Shown here: positions 10,001 to 20,617 of the stretch, in pieces
Layout: the number at the start of each line of letters is the position of its first letter
Position numbering within the stretch: the first letter of the stretch is position 1
Source of the DNA: Linyphia triangularis
Lineage: Eukaryota > Arthropoda > Arachnida > Araneae > Linyphiidae
Direction of reading: 5' to 3'
Length of the DNA: 64,000 nucleotides
NCBI GenBank assembly: GCA_963978545.1
Contig: OZ021727.1
Location: 95,170,262 to 95,234,261 of the forward strand
The notes under the pieces: model-generated
The model's input: the letters and a program-made list of their open reading frames with translations, nothing else
Database searches by the model: none
Told to the model about the DNA's origin: nothing
Position numbers and translations under genes: made by a program

Positions 10001-12654
10001 ACTTTCAATTAAGGAGTTAAAGACAGAGGGTATGACGGACAAATGCAGAGTTTGGGGCATGCATTTTAGTGACGAAAAACAACTTCCAAAAATCTGCTTG
10101 TGATGTCTGAGGAGGAGCAGAATGCGCTCTTTCAGTGGCGGTCCGTAGTCAAAAATGTTAGTGCAGCCAGAAACATGCAACTTCCCTACAACTCCTCCCC
10201 CCAACCACACACACACTTTCCACAATCACTATAGCACAGGTAAAATAGTACCAAAAACCATAAGAAAAACAAAACCAAATTGGTTCATTGATGAAACTTG
10301 GCAAAAATGTTCTATTTGTTATAAAAATGAATAATCAAAAGAGCCTGTAAAAATATCTGGCAAAGATTGGTGTGGTTTTTGGGGGGAGGGGAGGGGGATG
10401 GTTGGTTGTTTTCAGATTATCTGGCGCCGACAGCAACACAAGGGCTATAATGCGCCGAAACATTCGTCATTTGACAAGCCAACATAAATTTACAAACACC
10501 CATGCCTTAAACGGAACTCGAACCCGCAACCTCGCGGTGTAGAAGCTAGAATGCTAACCACTATACCGTTTGGTCGGCGGAGGGGAGGACAGGAGGGTTT
10601 TTAACTGAATAATTAATTTTGGAAAAATCTAGGCATGTTTTAGAGTATCTTTTTATGCTGAGTTGAATGAAAAAAAAAAGCAAGACGATATAACTAATCT
10701 AAAAAAAGTTACAATTCTTTTTGTAAGCGAAAATACATGTAAAAACCAAGGAAAGGTAAAATACAACATAAAGAAGTAAAAAATTGGTCCATTCAGGAAA
10801 CTTGGCAAAAACATTTTATTTGTCATGAGAATAAAGAAACAAAAGAGCTTATTAAAATATCTAGCATAGAAGGGTGTATTTGAGGGGGGGGGGAGGGTGA
10901 AATTTTTTTAAAACTGAAAAATAATTTCCACATAACCAGAGTATATGGAGTTTTTGTTGACGCTGAATCGGATGAAAAGAAACCCAAAAAGACAGAAGAT
11001 ATAATCATCCTATAAAAAGTAATAGTCATATTTATAGATAAAAATACATGTAAAGGTGTACCTTATTCCATTACTTATTCTTTATAATTACTATTTTAAT
11101 TATTCACTACAACATACTTATTTTATTACTAAATGGTACTTTTTCATAATATTTTGGTTATTTATTAACTTTTTCCATTTAGTTTTGATCCATTACATGC
11201 ACTTCTATATTACAAGTATTTTCTTCTATAAAATAGACTACAACTTTTTATAGGATGGTTATATCGTCTTTCTTTTTCATTTGATTCAGCATTAAAAAAA
11301 TACTCCAAAAATATGTGTCACGTGCCTGGGTTATACCAAAATAAATTTTTCAGTTATAAAATGTTTATAAGGGAGTTATATTTGTTTTAAAAAGAGTAAT
11401 ACGATTTTTTTTAAAGAAATCTATTACTTTCAAGTACATTACGAAAAATTGATATTTGAATAAAAAATAATAATTTATGAGCTTTTTTTAATTTTTAAAC
11501 AAAAATTTCATAGAAGGATATTCATTTTATAATTAAAAGACTCGTGAAATTTTTTCAACGTTTTCAGTATCCCCTCCCATTTCTTTGTATCACTTATTCT
11601 TCCAAATTCAGTATTTAGTAATGTGTCAGAGCGCTTCACGTTCTAAGAAGAAGAAGTAAGACTAGTTTAGATGGCCTGACTGTTATTTAAACTTAAAAAA
11701 AAAATACCCCTACCTATTTTGGGCAGTCGTTTGGGGTATCTCACTCTCAAAATGACCTTTTTTTAAATCACATGTTGCTTTCAAATTCAGTATTAAGTAA
11801 GGTGTGTGTGCGCTTTTTGAAATCACTTGTTGTAAAATTGGGACGATGAAACTTACCTGAGAAAAAAATCAAATTGAGGCCACCAGAGTAACTAACTTTC
11901 ATATGAAAACAAGTTTCAAAATATTAATATCTGTAGCTATTTTGCATAAATAGAAATCGTCTGTCAAACAGAAAAAATTGAAGAACACTCAAGTAGTTTC
12001 AAACTAACGTAATTCTATGATGTCATACTTTAAAATTCTATATATAGTAATCCTTTTCATGAAAAGAATAAACAACGTTTCGCTTGCTAATAAACAATTG
12101 CTCTTGTCTACCATTTATTGGCATTAATCACCTTGGTGCAAATCCGTACCAGAGTCAGAATTTTAATCGCAGTTCGGAGGAAGATCACTATAGTTTGGGA
12201 TATTGGAAATGTTTTTTTCCCTCGTGAATTGAGTATTGAGGCAACAAGTTTGCTGTTGGATTTTTTTTATACACACCATAGAAATTGAATCTTCATTTTA
12301 CAAAATTATATAATATATCATTTTAGATTTTGACTAATAAATTTAAGTACAGCCAGGCTGCACCTTTTAAGGTGGGCAAATATGGTTTTGGATAGAATAT
12401 TTTTTTTAATTAAATTTTTTGTAAGGAAATGACTGGATGGATCATAAAGCTTAACTCTAATGGCATTGAAATACAGAAGAATTAGAAATGGCTGACACTA
12501 ATTAAAGATAATCCATTTAAACTTAAAACGATATTTTACCTGTGTGACAGTGCGATAAGAAAAATACAGTAGATTGAAAATTCTTTGAATCTTCCACGAA
12601 ATTATCGATGGATATCAAAGGATATTCTTTAACGACTCCATCGAAAGTACTCAT
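3997..12654 (-). CDS. DCLRE1C: Artemis-like nuclease (DCLRE1C), 5' part of gene, four coding exons
   Basis: Artemis is a metallo-beta-lactamase/beta-CASP nuclease that opens hairpins and trims DNA ends in non-homologous end joining, working in the nucleus with DNA-PKcs. Joining exons 12654-12540, 7435-7384, 6477-6393 and 4056-3997 gives 104 residues with every junction in phase. The N-terminus MSTFDGVVKEYPLISIDNF resembles the known Artemis start, and FFLSHCHTDHMNGL carries the HxHxDH metal-binding motif (H35, H37, D39, H40). The stretch HIYMSDVSEHLL followed by ISLPIEQPTLIDVYDE matches the order of the known family, where strands around residues 60-110 precede the next catalytic motif (GHCPGS). 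That motif is not found in 1-3990, so the remaining exons lie left of the window. The minimum gene span here is 8.7 kb because introns 1-3 are filled with repeats. SNM1A/B paralogues are possible, but the N-terminus fits Artemis best. This rests on family memory, not a search. Confidence 0.85.
4057..5660. other. Artemis intron 3, first part; nothing recognised
   Basis: AT-rich DNA with poly-T runs (4526, 4923). No coding signal or repeat with a second copy in this window was noticed. Confidence 0.4.
5690..6115 (+). repeat. interspersed repeat, copy 1 (second copy at 45037-45440)
   Basis: It shares long collinear blocks with 45037-45440: TTTTGGCAACAGGAAAG, GAATGCATTGTCAT and CTGCCAAGTTTCAG. 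A fragment of the same family is also near 16090-16130. No termini or ORF were recognised, so the class is unknown. Confidence 0.6.
6393..6477 (-). CDS. DCLRE1C: Artemis-like gene, coding exon 3
   Basis: An 85-base exon after acceptor TTATTTTGTAG and before donor GTAAAT. It encodes GFSHIYMSDVSEHL and on to LSKYL, ending in phase 0. In Artemis this part follows the first metal-binding motif and leads into the second half of the lactamase fold. Confidence 0.8.
6810..7250 (+). repeat. relic array of the Helitron-B repeat unit
   Basis: About three units with TTTTGAAAAACAGAATGTTAA, ACAAAG(C)GACTTCTAATAGG and GATACAGCT(C/T)TGAAATTTTC. They are the reverse complement of the units at 59.1-60.3 kb and 43.3-43.8 kb. 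Helitron termini were not found. Confidence 0.65.
7384..7435 (-). CDS. DCLRE1C: Artemis-like gene, coding exon 2 (DH of the active site)
   Basis: This 52-base exon lies between TTCTTCTCAG and GTAAGC. It completes D39 and encodes HMNGLKDQKFFQLLES plus two bases of an arginine codon. Its identity is given by D39-H40 of HxHxDH followed by a xGL stretch that is conserved in Artemis. It is too short to be found by ORF length. Confidence 0.83.
7599..8057 (+). mobile_element. solo LTR, Gypsy-like family 1, copy 1
   Basis: It starts TGTTATGAATTTTCC and ends GTGTTAACA, with ATAT on both sides (7595-7598 and 8058-8061), a 4-bp target duplication. The same sequence recurs at 44320-44783. It lies in intron 1 of the Artemis-like gene. 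No internal retroelement genes are near, so it is a solo LTR left by recombination. Confidence 0.8.
8065..8275 (+). repeat. interspersed repeat family R4, copy 1
   Basis: It shares AAGAGGCATTACCACAGCGA, CAATCATTGAAAAACATGATT and GGCAGCTATCTTATGCACATG with copies near 23290-23605 (+), 26690-27070 (-) and 62640-62900 (+). The class is unknown. Confidence 0.55.
8665..9120 (+). repeat. tandem repeat, about 2.5 units of ~180 bp
   Basis: Each unit carries TCTGACTGCATCCTTACAGA, ATGATTATTTTTCTTCT and ATATATTAGAACCC, at about 8684, 8863 and 9042. Units differ by small indels. Confidence 0.65.
9384..9448 (+). repeat. short direct repeat (CTTCCCTGGCTGCGCCACTA twice)
   Basis: A block CTTCCCTGGCTGCGCCACTA followed by GTAAAAAA occurs twice in a row, at about 9386 and 9421. 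It may be a small replication slip; no function is evident. Confidence 0.6.
10240..11300. repeat. repeat cluster: one direct and one inverted duplication
   Basis: 10270-10390 and 10780-10900 are diverged direct copies (GAAACTTGGCAAAAA, AACAAAAGAGC, GGGGAGGG). 10950-11030 (GGATGAAAAGAAA...ATCATCCTATAAAAAG) recurs inverted at 11238-11300 and again directly near 10655-10720. A SINE lies inside the first copy. Confidence 0.5.
10395..10578 (-). mobile_element. tRNA-derived SINE, copy 1
   Basis: The minus strand starts GCCGACCAAACGGTATAGTG, then a tRNA-like head with B box GGTTCGAGTTCC, then a tail with CATGGGTGTTTGTAAAT, GGCGCCAGATAATCTG and a CAAC-rich end. Flanks GGAGGGGAGG (10385-10394 and 10579-10588) form the target duplication. 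It is more diverged than the copies at 31.1 and 34.3 kb. Confidence 0.8.
11310..12500. other. Artemis intron 1 close to exon 1; nothing recognised
   Basis: AT-rich single-copy-looking DNA. CCCCTCCCATTTCTTTGTATCAC near 11570 resembles a repeat around 11760, but no element ends were found. A minus-strand CTCAG/GTAAGT at about 11850 has both acceptor-like and donor-like marks but no convincing exon. Confidence 0.35.
12540..12654 (-). CDS. DCLRE1C: Artemis-like gene, coding exon 1 (start codon, HxH of the active site)
   Basis: It encodes residues 1-38, starting MSTFDGVVKEYP and ending LSHCHT plus the first base of the next codon (phase 1). The donor is ACACAG/GTAAAA. The ATG is chosen because it aligns with the usual Artemis start and no acceptor is needed upstream. 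The aspartate codon of HxHxDH is split by the intron: G here, AT in exon 2. Confidence 0.85.
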
Positions 12655-12828
12655 GATTTAGTCAGAAAATAAATAAATTAAAAATTCATTAAATAAATAG
12701 ATTTAAAAATGTGTGTATATATTTACAATTTGGTAGGGTTGAGTTGAGTTGTAAAAATTAATGAGATATTTGTGATTTACTCGCCTGATTAGTGCATAGA
12801 AGCAAACAATAGGAGCAGAAACGTCGCG

Positions 12829-12841
12829 CAAGGAATTGTAG
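12829..12841 (-). promoter_or_regulatory. possible promoter motif upstream of the Artemis-like gene
   Basis: About 180 bases before the start codon, the minus strand reads ACCTACAATTCC followed by a CpG-rich TTGCGCGACG. This resembles the ACTACAATTCC core known from ZNF143/Staf-type promoters of housekeeping genes. Only one site is seen and no TATA box stands out, so the call is weak. Confidence 0.25.
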
Positions 12842-13339
12842 GTAACATTTATTCATGAAAAATAGCAAACGTATTGCCACTGTGTGAAATTTCGCATTTT
12901 AAAACTGCGTTCTATCCACAAATATATGAATAAATCTTACCAAAAAAATTCACATATATCCCTTAAAACACTTACATTATGTTGCATTTAGAAGAAAAGA
13001 AGAAAGTTGAGGATAATAGTATTAACATAGACTTTAAGAAGTTCACCTATTTGCTTTCGACGGGAAAGTGTGTGATTTCTCCCCGGGCCGGGGACGGATT
13101 GAGGCCGCATCATTCGCGGTACAATTAGCAGTTATTTTTTAAATTTGACTAAAGGAAAAATTTTTGGCCAAATAATTTTATTTTTTTATAACTATTCATT
13201 AAAATATCATTTTCATGTAACGGAAATTCTATTTAACACATACCAAATGTTCAAGAAATTTATTATTTACATTATCTTTCAAAACATTTAATGTATTGTT
13301 AAGGAATAATATTTAGAATATAATTTTATTGCATTTTAT

Positions 13340-14330
13340 AATATCTATAATGTAGGAATTGCACAGATATATCACTATAACAGAATTGCACTTCAGTTTC
13401 ATTACACATCACTACAAACTTTCTTTAAAACAAACTTCTAGCTTTGGTCAGCATAATAAAACCTCCCTATACCTAAACAACTGGCATAACAATCAAAGAC
13501 TTAAGAAAAACAGTCCCTTCAGTCATGCTGAACATTTGCGTTTGCCTTATGATGATAGATCGAGCCTCAATCCTAAAAACTTGGTCTGAGTCCCTCAGAT
13601 GGACTCCCCATAATCCATTTCCACTGTGACTATTCTACTCCGGTCACTAAGAAGGACTTGATACCAGCTCATTTTAGACAGTTGACCGTAGAGATCATAA
13701 ATAAGATCCCCGATAATGCCATAAAAATCTTAACGGACAGCAGTAAACTAGACGACCGTGCTGGTAGTGGCATCTACATTGAGACACCAAAGGGTAAAAA
13801 GTTCCATGATGTTTATTTTCAGTGGATTCCATCTCACGTTGACATCTACCGCAAAATGAGCAGATAGATTGGCCAAGGAGGGTTGTAGTCACTCTAATCC
13901 TTCCTCTTCACCTTTACCTTTTTAGAGCATCGATCCATAGTTAATTATGAAATTTCGAAGGAGTGGAGAATCCCTCCCAGCCATTTCTGGTATGCGAGCA
14001 AAGAGCCGGGCTCTTCTTTTGTTCTCAATTGTGATAGAGCCTCTCGAACTGCAATATCCAGATTAGCAAGTAGTCACACAAAAAGTCTCTCGTTTTTCGA
14101 GGGCAGGAGGATCTTTGCATTCTGCTCTAAATGCCAAGCCCAGCAGGCTTCTCCTGAACAAATCATGAACTGTCTGGGACTTTCCAGACCTCTTATCTTC
14201 ACTTCTGGTCCTCGACTACCTTAGGGTTAACGGTCTAATGGACCTTGTATGACTTCGTCAGATTGCTGGATGATAAGCCACAACAACACATTCACAATTA
14301 CATAACTGATAGATTTTGTATTGTTAGGTA
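13340..14330 (+). pseudogene. LINE relic with RNase H domain, plus strand
   Basis: Broken pieces of a non-LTR retrotransposon polyprotein C-terminus. There is a linker (NNWHNNQRLKKNSPFSHAEH), then RNase H start KILTDSSKLDDRAGSGIYIE, a jump to FQWIPSHVDIYRKMSR, then a zinc-knuckle-like CSKCQAQQASPEQ area, ending near GACTTCGTCAG and a CAACAACA tail. Frames change several times. The middle of RNase H (Glu and second Asp) is deleted. It is the same family as 52829-53982 and 49840-50440. It lies 5' of the Artemis-like gene. Confidence 0.75.
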
Positions 14331-14700
14331 GCATGTAAATGATAATCCCGTTCGGTTTTACTTTTTCGTCGAATATGTAATAAATCTTTTTACACAACGA
14401 GTTCTGTATGAATTGTAACTTTTATTTTCAAATGCACTGCATCCTCCATTGACTGGTTTCTTAACATTGAAACCAAATTAGAGAATCAACTATGTTTCTC
14501 GATTTCCAGAAAATTGATCGCCTAATAGCGCAGTGACAAAAATCTGAAAGCCTCATCTCAATTATGTGGTCTCTTATTACCATCGCGAGCTTCTCTTTCG
14601 GGGCCCACTGAAGGGGAATACATCAGTTATCAAATTACAGTGACCCCTTCTTCTCCTGAAACGAAGACTGAACAACCTTCGGAATTAATTCGGAATTGCA

Positions 14701-15501
14701 GATATCCCCCAAAAAAACACTTTTGAAAAGTAGAAGAACCACCAACCTCAAAAACACAAAAAACTTTCTTACAATAAAAAAATCATAAACATGATGAAAA
14801 TTTTCAGCCACAAACACAGTGATATAAAAAAATGGCCAACCTCTGATTAGAACTCTCGGTTGTGACTCGCTTACGAATGTATGCTTACTTAATTTATTTT
14901 TAACATTTAAGTTCCGCTCCCATAAAAATTTACGCTGCTTGAGGTTGGCGCCCGTCATAGGAATATTAACAATGCTTGCGTTTAAACTAATTTATGGATG
15001 TTTGCACGAATATTTGAGTTTATGATTTCATTTGGATGGGTAGGAAATACAAAGTGGTGTAAATATTCATGATCATGTAATTTTCAAAATAGTATAGAGA
15101 AACTGTGCTCAAACGCTTGCATTTGAATCGTTATTAAGAATTTTTTAAGTAGGAAACTAAAGTGTTTCTGGTAAGCTTTTGTTTGGTTGATACATACATT
15201 TTGGAAAGTTTTTATGTGTGGGGGGTTTTAAAGGTTAGTAATTAAGACGGGCGCTAACCTCAAGCAGCGTAAATTTTTATGGGAGCGGAACTTAAATGTT
15301 AAAAATAAATTAAGTAGGCATACATTCGTAAGCGAGTCACAACCAAGAGTTCTAATCAGAGGTTGGCCATTTTTTTATATCACTGTGTTTGTGGCTGAAA
15401 ATTTTCATCATGTTTATGATTTTTTTATTGTAAGAAAGTTTTTTGTGTTTCTGAGGTTGGTGGTTCTTCTACTTTTCAAAAGTGTTTTTTTGGGGGATAT
15501 C
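14701..15501. repeat. inverted repeat with two 256-bp arms
   Basis: Arms 14701-14956 and 15246-15501 are reverse complements of equal length with only four mismatches seen by eye and no indels. The spacer is 289 bases. The inner ends read GACGGGCGC(C/T)AACC and the outer ends GATATCCCCC. No transposase is coded. It could be a foldback/MITE or a recent inverted duplication. Confidence 0.85.
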
Positions 15502-15574
15502 ATAAATTTTTTTTAAACACTGACGACTTCTCTTTTTTGAATTTGTCCGTTTCATCGTTTTTCTATTTATCCCC

Positions 15575-15985
15575 TATGGTAAACCTGGTACCAGGGATAT
15601 TCATAATTCTTCAAACTGAATTCGACGATACCTTACATGCAATAATTATCTTTAAAATTGATAAACCGAAAGTGGTACCAATAGCATACCTGGTACTTTA
15701 AACAATCATAATTCATCAAAACAAAAGTCCAACATGCCATATTTATCTTGGAAAATGATAAACCGAAAGTGGTACTACCTATGCTATACCTGGTACCTTA
15801 AACATTCATAATTTTTCAAGACAAGTCTAACGACACCCAACATGCCATATTTATCTTCAAAATTGATAAACCAGAAGTAGTACCACCTATGGTACACCTG
15901 GTACCATGAATATTCATAATTCTTCAAGTTGAGTTCAATGATATCTTACATGCCAAAATCTACTTGAAAATTGACAAATTGGTTG
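15575..15985 (+). repeat. minisatellite, about four units of ~110 bp
   Basis: Units carry CCTGGTACC, TTCATAATTCTTCAA, TTACATGCCA-like, ATTGATAAACCGAAAGTGGT and ACC(A/T)ATGGTA. They start near 15585, 15690, 15787 and 15895. Confidence 0.7.
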
Positions 15986-15989
15986 AATG

Positions 15990-17752
15990 CGGACGGCAGT
16001 AACCATCAAAATCTACCACGAACGAGTACTAGAAACTTGTGTATGGCAACTCAACTCCCAAAACTTAAAGAAATACGTTGCCATTGACAAAGATCCTGTC
16101 TGCCAAGTTTCAGCTCGATTGGTTAGTTTGTAAGCACAACGACCTATTTTGGTGCATAATAACGACTAATCAGTCCGGGACCCACAGCTTAACGTGGATT
16201 CCGAATCACAACGAACATCCACACCTAACACAGGAACCAAATCCGGCACCTTTAACTTACAAGGCCAAAGCGTGCATCCCATTGAAAGTTTATACTAATA
16301 AATTGTTACAAATAAATATTACAAGTTTTTTACAGTCTAATAAATATTGCAGTATAAATTATTTTTATTATACCAAGCATTATTTTGGTTCACATAATAA
16401 CCCATTGATATTTGACAAAATTTAAAATATTTTCTTAACAACAATTTTAAAATTCACTATGAAATTACAATTTTGATGATATATGATTCTACAATTTCAT
16501 TTTACAACGGAAAGTAAAAATCAACACATCTTTAAAAAAGAATGACATTTTTGCAAATTCCATTAGCCAATCGCAATGCGTGGTTCATTTAGTCCTCTGT
16601 AATGAGTTGACTGTGACGTCACCTCGTATAACCTCCACATTTATACTTTGCCCATAGTATCTTGCAACAAAATGTGATTGTTTTCATTTTTCAATGGCGA
16701 TTTCCCGAAATTAAAATGTTTTTGAAAGTTAACTCTCTCTAAATTGTCATACAGTTCAAATAACACATGCAACTTAAAGAACAAATATTTCTCTTTAATT
16801 CTGTCTCTTCAAAAATTAAATTATTTAAATTTTAAAGATGTTATAAGCCATATAATTATAGTCCAATTCGTTCTCCTATACTTTAACATTACGTTAAAAC
16901 TCACTTAAGCCTAACATGTCGGAAAAACTAACTTCCAAATGATAGCAAACCTGTTTGGCAACTTTTGGTATATATATCTGAACCTCAATTACAAGCTGAT
17001 CGCCTTTATCTGTCGCCAAATTATGAAATGAAAAAAAAGTGGTTTTAAATTAATTAAAAATAGAAAGAATTATTTAATGAAGTTCAAACCAGCGTAGGAT
17101 TTTAAGTTGAAACATTCCGCATCCTATAATTCAATCCGTTTGAAGATCTATAGATTAGTTAGGGCTGTACGTTTGTCTAAATTTTTACATCAAAATCGGG
17201 CTAGAACTCGTTTTTTTATTTCGTTTTGGAATTTTCAATATTTTTTTTTTTCGTTGTCTTTTGTCCTAGGTACTCAATTTTTTTTTCTTTGAAAGATATC
17301 ACCGAGACGAATCTATGGTATTTTTTGTATAATTATGTGAAGTTTCGTAAGCGCGCTAGAAAATAGTCAATTTCGGCTTTTTCACTGGAAGTTATGCAGA
17401 GAATAGATACTTACTGTCGTTTCTGCCTTTTTTAAGGTTGGCGGCGAAACGACCGTTTCGTCTGACAAATTTTCAGTAATCCCTTCATCTCCTAAAACGA
17501 AGACTCAACAACCTTCAAGAAAACAATTCTTTAAAATTGAAACACCTCAATTGTTTCTTTTAAAATGTCAGTAATTGAAAATAAATATTGTTTGCAGGAA
17601 AATTGAAATTTTATCAAGAATTCCGCCATGCACACAAAAATAAAAACAGTTTCTATTGAAAATTGGAGCATTCAACTCAATATCTTCATTCTGAATATAA
17701 AGTAATGTATGGTTATTTAGGGGATTCATTTCAAAATTTTAAAATTGGTGAG

Positions 17753-17785
<33 letters not shown>

Positions 17786-18146
17786 AAGCTTTTGTCAAGG
17801 AAAAAGAAACTACATACTTTCATTTTGAAGTCATTCCAACACAAATAAATTGTTTTAGAAACTAAAATCAATGCAAAGTATATTACGACAGTATTAGAAG
17901 AAAACAACCTATACTCACAGAAGTTAAGCAAGGAGCAGTAAAATGCGAAAAAATTGACAAATACTGCTTTGATTGACAAGAAATGCAGCAAGTAAATAGC
18001 TCTATGCTTATTAATGAAACAAAACAAAGAATAACAAACAGCAATACAAAAAATATTGAATTTTCATAAATTAAAAGATGACGTCATATTTGCGCTATTA
18101 GCAAAATTATCTTAAATTCAAAACAAACAAAAACCGAAATTAATAA
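15990..18146. other. intergenic DNA, no gene recognised
   Basis: It lies between the Artemis-like gene (left) and the SLC46-like gene (right). It contains a short match to the 5.7/45 kb repeat near 16090 and a block at 17470-17530 resembling 14635-14690 (CTCCTGAAACGAAGACT...CAACCTTC). A 28-base poly-A runs from 17756. Confidence 0.4.
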
Positions 18147-18941
18147 TGTTACGAATTTTTGTATATTTGTAAATATTTTGTAGTGTTAATTTTGTAAATA
18201 GGAAAATTTATGTACATTTTGCTTAAGGCAGTGCAATAGTTCGTCTTAAGTTGGCTTCCCTGCAATATGGGTCTTAATGCTTGATAACGAGTTTTACAGA
18301 GATAACGCTGGGAAGCGAGTTTTACAAAGATCAGGGCATTTAACATTATGGTAATGGCAATCTGGCCAAATTGGAAAGATAGAGCCATGTTGGCGACGGT
18401 TTTGGAGACTAATTTTTTGTCGCCAAATTTGGCGAGAAATCGCCAAATGTCACCAAATTTGTTGACATTTGGCGACATTTTCGGTCCCCATGTACATGTA
18501 TAGGACTTTTCGACTACGATCTGGAAAGTTCTCCAAATATATCTAGAAATTTCAAGAAGGTTTGACTCCTATATAAGGCCGGCCGTGAGTTGGGTCCGTT
18601 ATTTTGAGTCACTGAGTGGGTTAGTCAATTAGTTGACTGGAGTTGACTGAGGTTAGTCAGTTAGTTGACTGGAATTACTGAGTTGAGATACTGAGTCTCA
18701 GTGAGCATTCAGAGAGTTCCGAAAGCGAACTGTATTGCATTGTCTTTTGCGGCGATTTAGCAATTGTTTGTCAAGTTTAACTGCTGTTTGTGCTCTATTG
18801 TTGTGTATGGAGCTGTATTCAGTGTACTAGAACTAGAAGTTCTGGAGTTGTAAGGGAATCTGTGAAGAGTTTTATTGGAATAAATTTCTGCAAGTGTTGA
18901 TCTGCTTTGGCTTAAAATCTTTCGAACCCATCCACGCAACA
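18147..18941 (+). mobile_element. solo LTR, Gypsy-like family 2, copy 1
   Basis: It starts TGTTACGAATTTTTG and ends CACGCAACA. Flanks are ATAA and ATAG, a 4-bp duplication with one change. It holds a TATA box at 18570-18577 and an AATAAA about 310 bases later, fitting U3-R-U5 order. Other copies are 39896-40628 and 60705-61396, both on the minus strand. TTAGTCAATTAGTTGACT repeats lie after the TATA box. Confidence 0.8.
18570..18577 (+). promoter_or_regulatory. TATA box of the solo LTR
   Basis: TATATAAG, kept at the matching place in the two other LTR copies, which supports it as the LTR core promoter. Confidence 0.5.
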
Positions 18942-18967
18942 ATAGAGTATGCGAGCATCCCTCACCT

Positions 18968-19972
18968 ACATACAAAATGTACAGCGAGTGATCATTCTTG
19001 TTACGAGGTAATCAAGCACCTCAGAGTCCAGTAATCGCCATTCCTCCTGTAGGACAGTTTCTAAATCTCCGAGTGTGACTGGAGATGGGAAACCTCTACG
19101 TATAGCACGGCCGATGGCATTCCAAAGATTTTCAATTGAATTAAGGTCCGGCCAGTAAGCCGGCCACTCCATACGCGCAATCCCTTTACTTTCCAGAAAG
19201 TCGTTAACGATGGCAGCTCAATATGGGGAAGCGTATTATCGTCTATTAAAACGAAAGAAGGACCAACTGCTGCAGCGTACAGTTTCACAATGGAGTCTAA
19301 GACTTCATCTTGATACCGTACAGCCGTCACAGAACCTCGCCTGAAGATGTGCAGGTCGATGCGATATCACAATCAAATTCCTGCTCAGACCATGATGCTT
19401 CCACCGTGGAATGCGTGATGTTCGGTGATGTTCTGGGGCCAATTACGTATGCCTTAATCCCTCCAGACCCTTGCGCGCTTATCATCGGGTTCTAGGACAA
19501 ATCTGGAGTTATATGTGAACATAACGTTGCCCCAACCAAACACAGTCCAATTCACATGCTGGCGGCACCACTTTAATCGTGCCCCTTGGATTGGACGGAT
19601 AAAGGAATACAAACTCGTGGTACCCGGACGTACAGATCAATCATGTGCAGCCTTCGACGAACAGTAGTGGCAAATATCGTCTTACCAATGGCCGCTGCAA
19701 CAATAGATGTCACACGTGTGGAGGGCGATCTTCAATTCCATTTGGCTACAACAGCAATATATTGATCTTCCGTGGGGGTTCGTAACCCTTGGACGACCGG
19801 CTACAGGTCTTCGGACAACTGTTTGGCTGGTTTGGAATTGTTTAAATAATCGTGAAATGACGGAATGATGCACGCCGAAGAAAAGAGAAATATATGAGAT
19901 AGACAGTCCTGCTTCAATGCGTCCGATAGCCCGCCAGCGCTCCGAATATTCTATTCCTCTTCTGGAAGCCAT
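18968..19972 (-). pseudogene. broken Tc1/mariner transposase
   Basis: The N-terminal helix-turn-helix part (MASRRGIEYSERWRAIGRIE, then GHHxSVISRLF-like, VVRRPVAGRPR) is at 19972-19800. The DD34E core follows in shifted frames: FVLIDDNTLPHI near 19250, then WPAYWPDLNSIENLWNAIGR with the D..E end near 19172. At least two frameshifts separate them. It starts right after the family-2 LTR. No clear terminal inverted repeats were fixed. Confidence 0.85.
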
Positions 19973-20617
19973 CGAAACATGTCTAGCTTGAAAACAAATC
20001 GTGCGAATGTTCTAAACACCTTTCATCAGCACTTAATACATGCAACCCTTGTAACCCTTCACAATGTCATCTTCTTATACGACTGCCTGTTTTTGGTTAT
20101 TTCTCGACGCGAAACCGTGATTGGCTGTTACCTAACGTATTTACATGTTTTCTTTTACCTTTTCAGCAAATTTCAGCTTCTTTAATTCATATTGGCTTTT
20201 GGAAATTAACCTTTTAGGATCTCTCTAGGACTTGAAATGGATGACTCTCTAGAGGTCTCGGGAAATTTTTAATAAAAAGTGAGATATTGCATTGGTTTTG
20301 TGTATCGTCGGGTTGACTGTAATTTCTCAATTTCTTCGCTTTAGTGTTTCCAACCGTACTATACATATAGTATTTTTAAGATAATTAAATATTTATTTAT
20401 GAAACTAGTGGGGAAAGTAATACTTTTTCAAACGAAGTAAAATGCTTATTTGACGTGTGCGAAGCCGGCACGCGTCAAATAATTTACCGAGTTTGAAAAA
20501 GTATTTTCCCACGTGTTGTATACAATATTTTTTATAATCACGTGCAAATTTTTTTTAATACATATATTTATTAAAGTTTGCAACTTGAGTCCGTGAATGT
20601 CTTCAAAATATATGTCA

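Noticed and set aside
11835..11890. Extra Artemis exon at the CTCAG/GTAAGT site on the minus strand
   Set aside because: Exons 1 and 2 already join in phase across HxHxDH, so an exon here would break the motif.
14635..14958. Minus-strand 107-codon ORF
   Set aside because: It is the left arm of the 256-bp inverted repeat; the mirrored arm is not conserved as coding.
16078..16425. Plus-strand 115-codon ORF
   Set aside because: It starts in a repeat fragment (CTGCCAAGTTTCAGC) and continues into low-complexity sequence; no motif.
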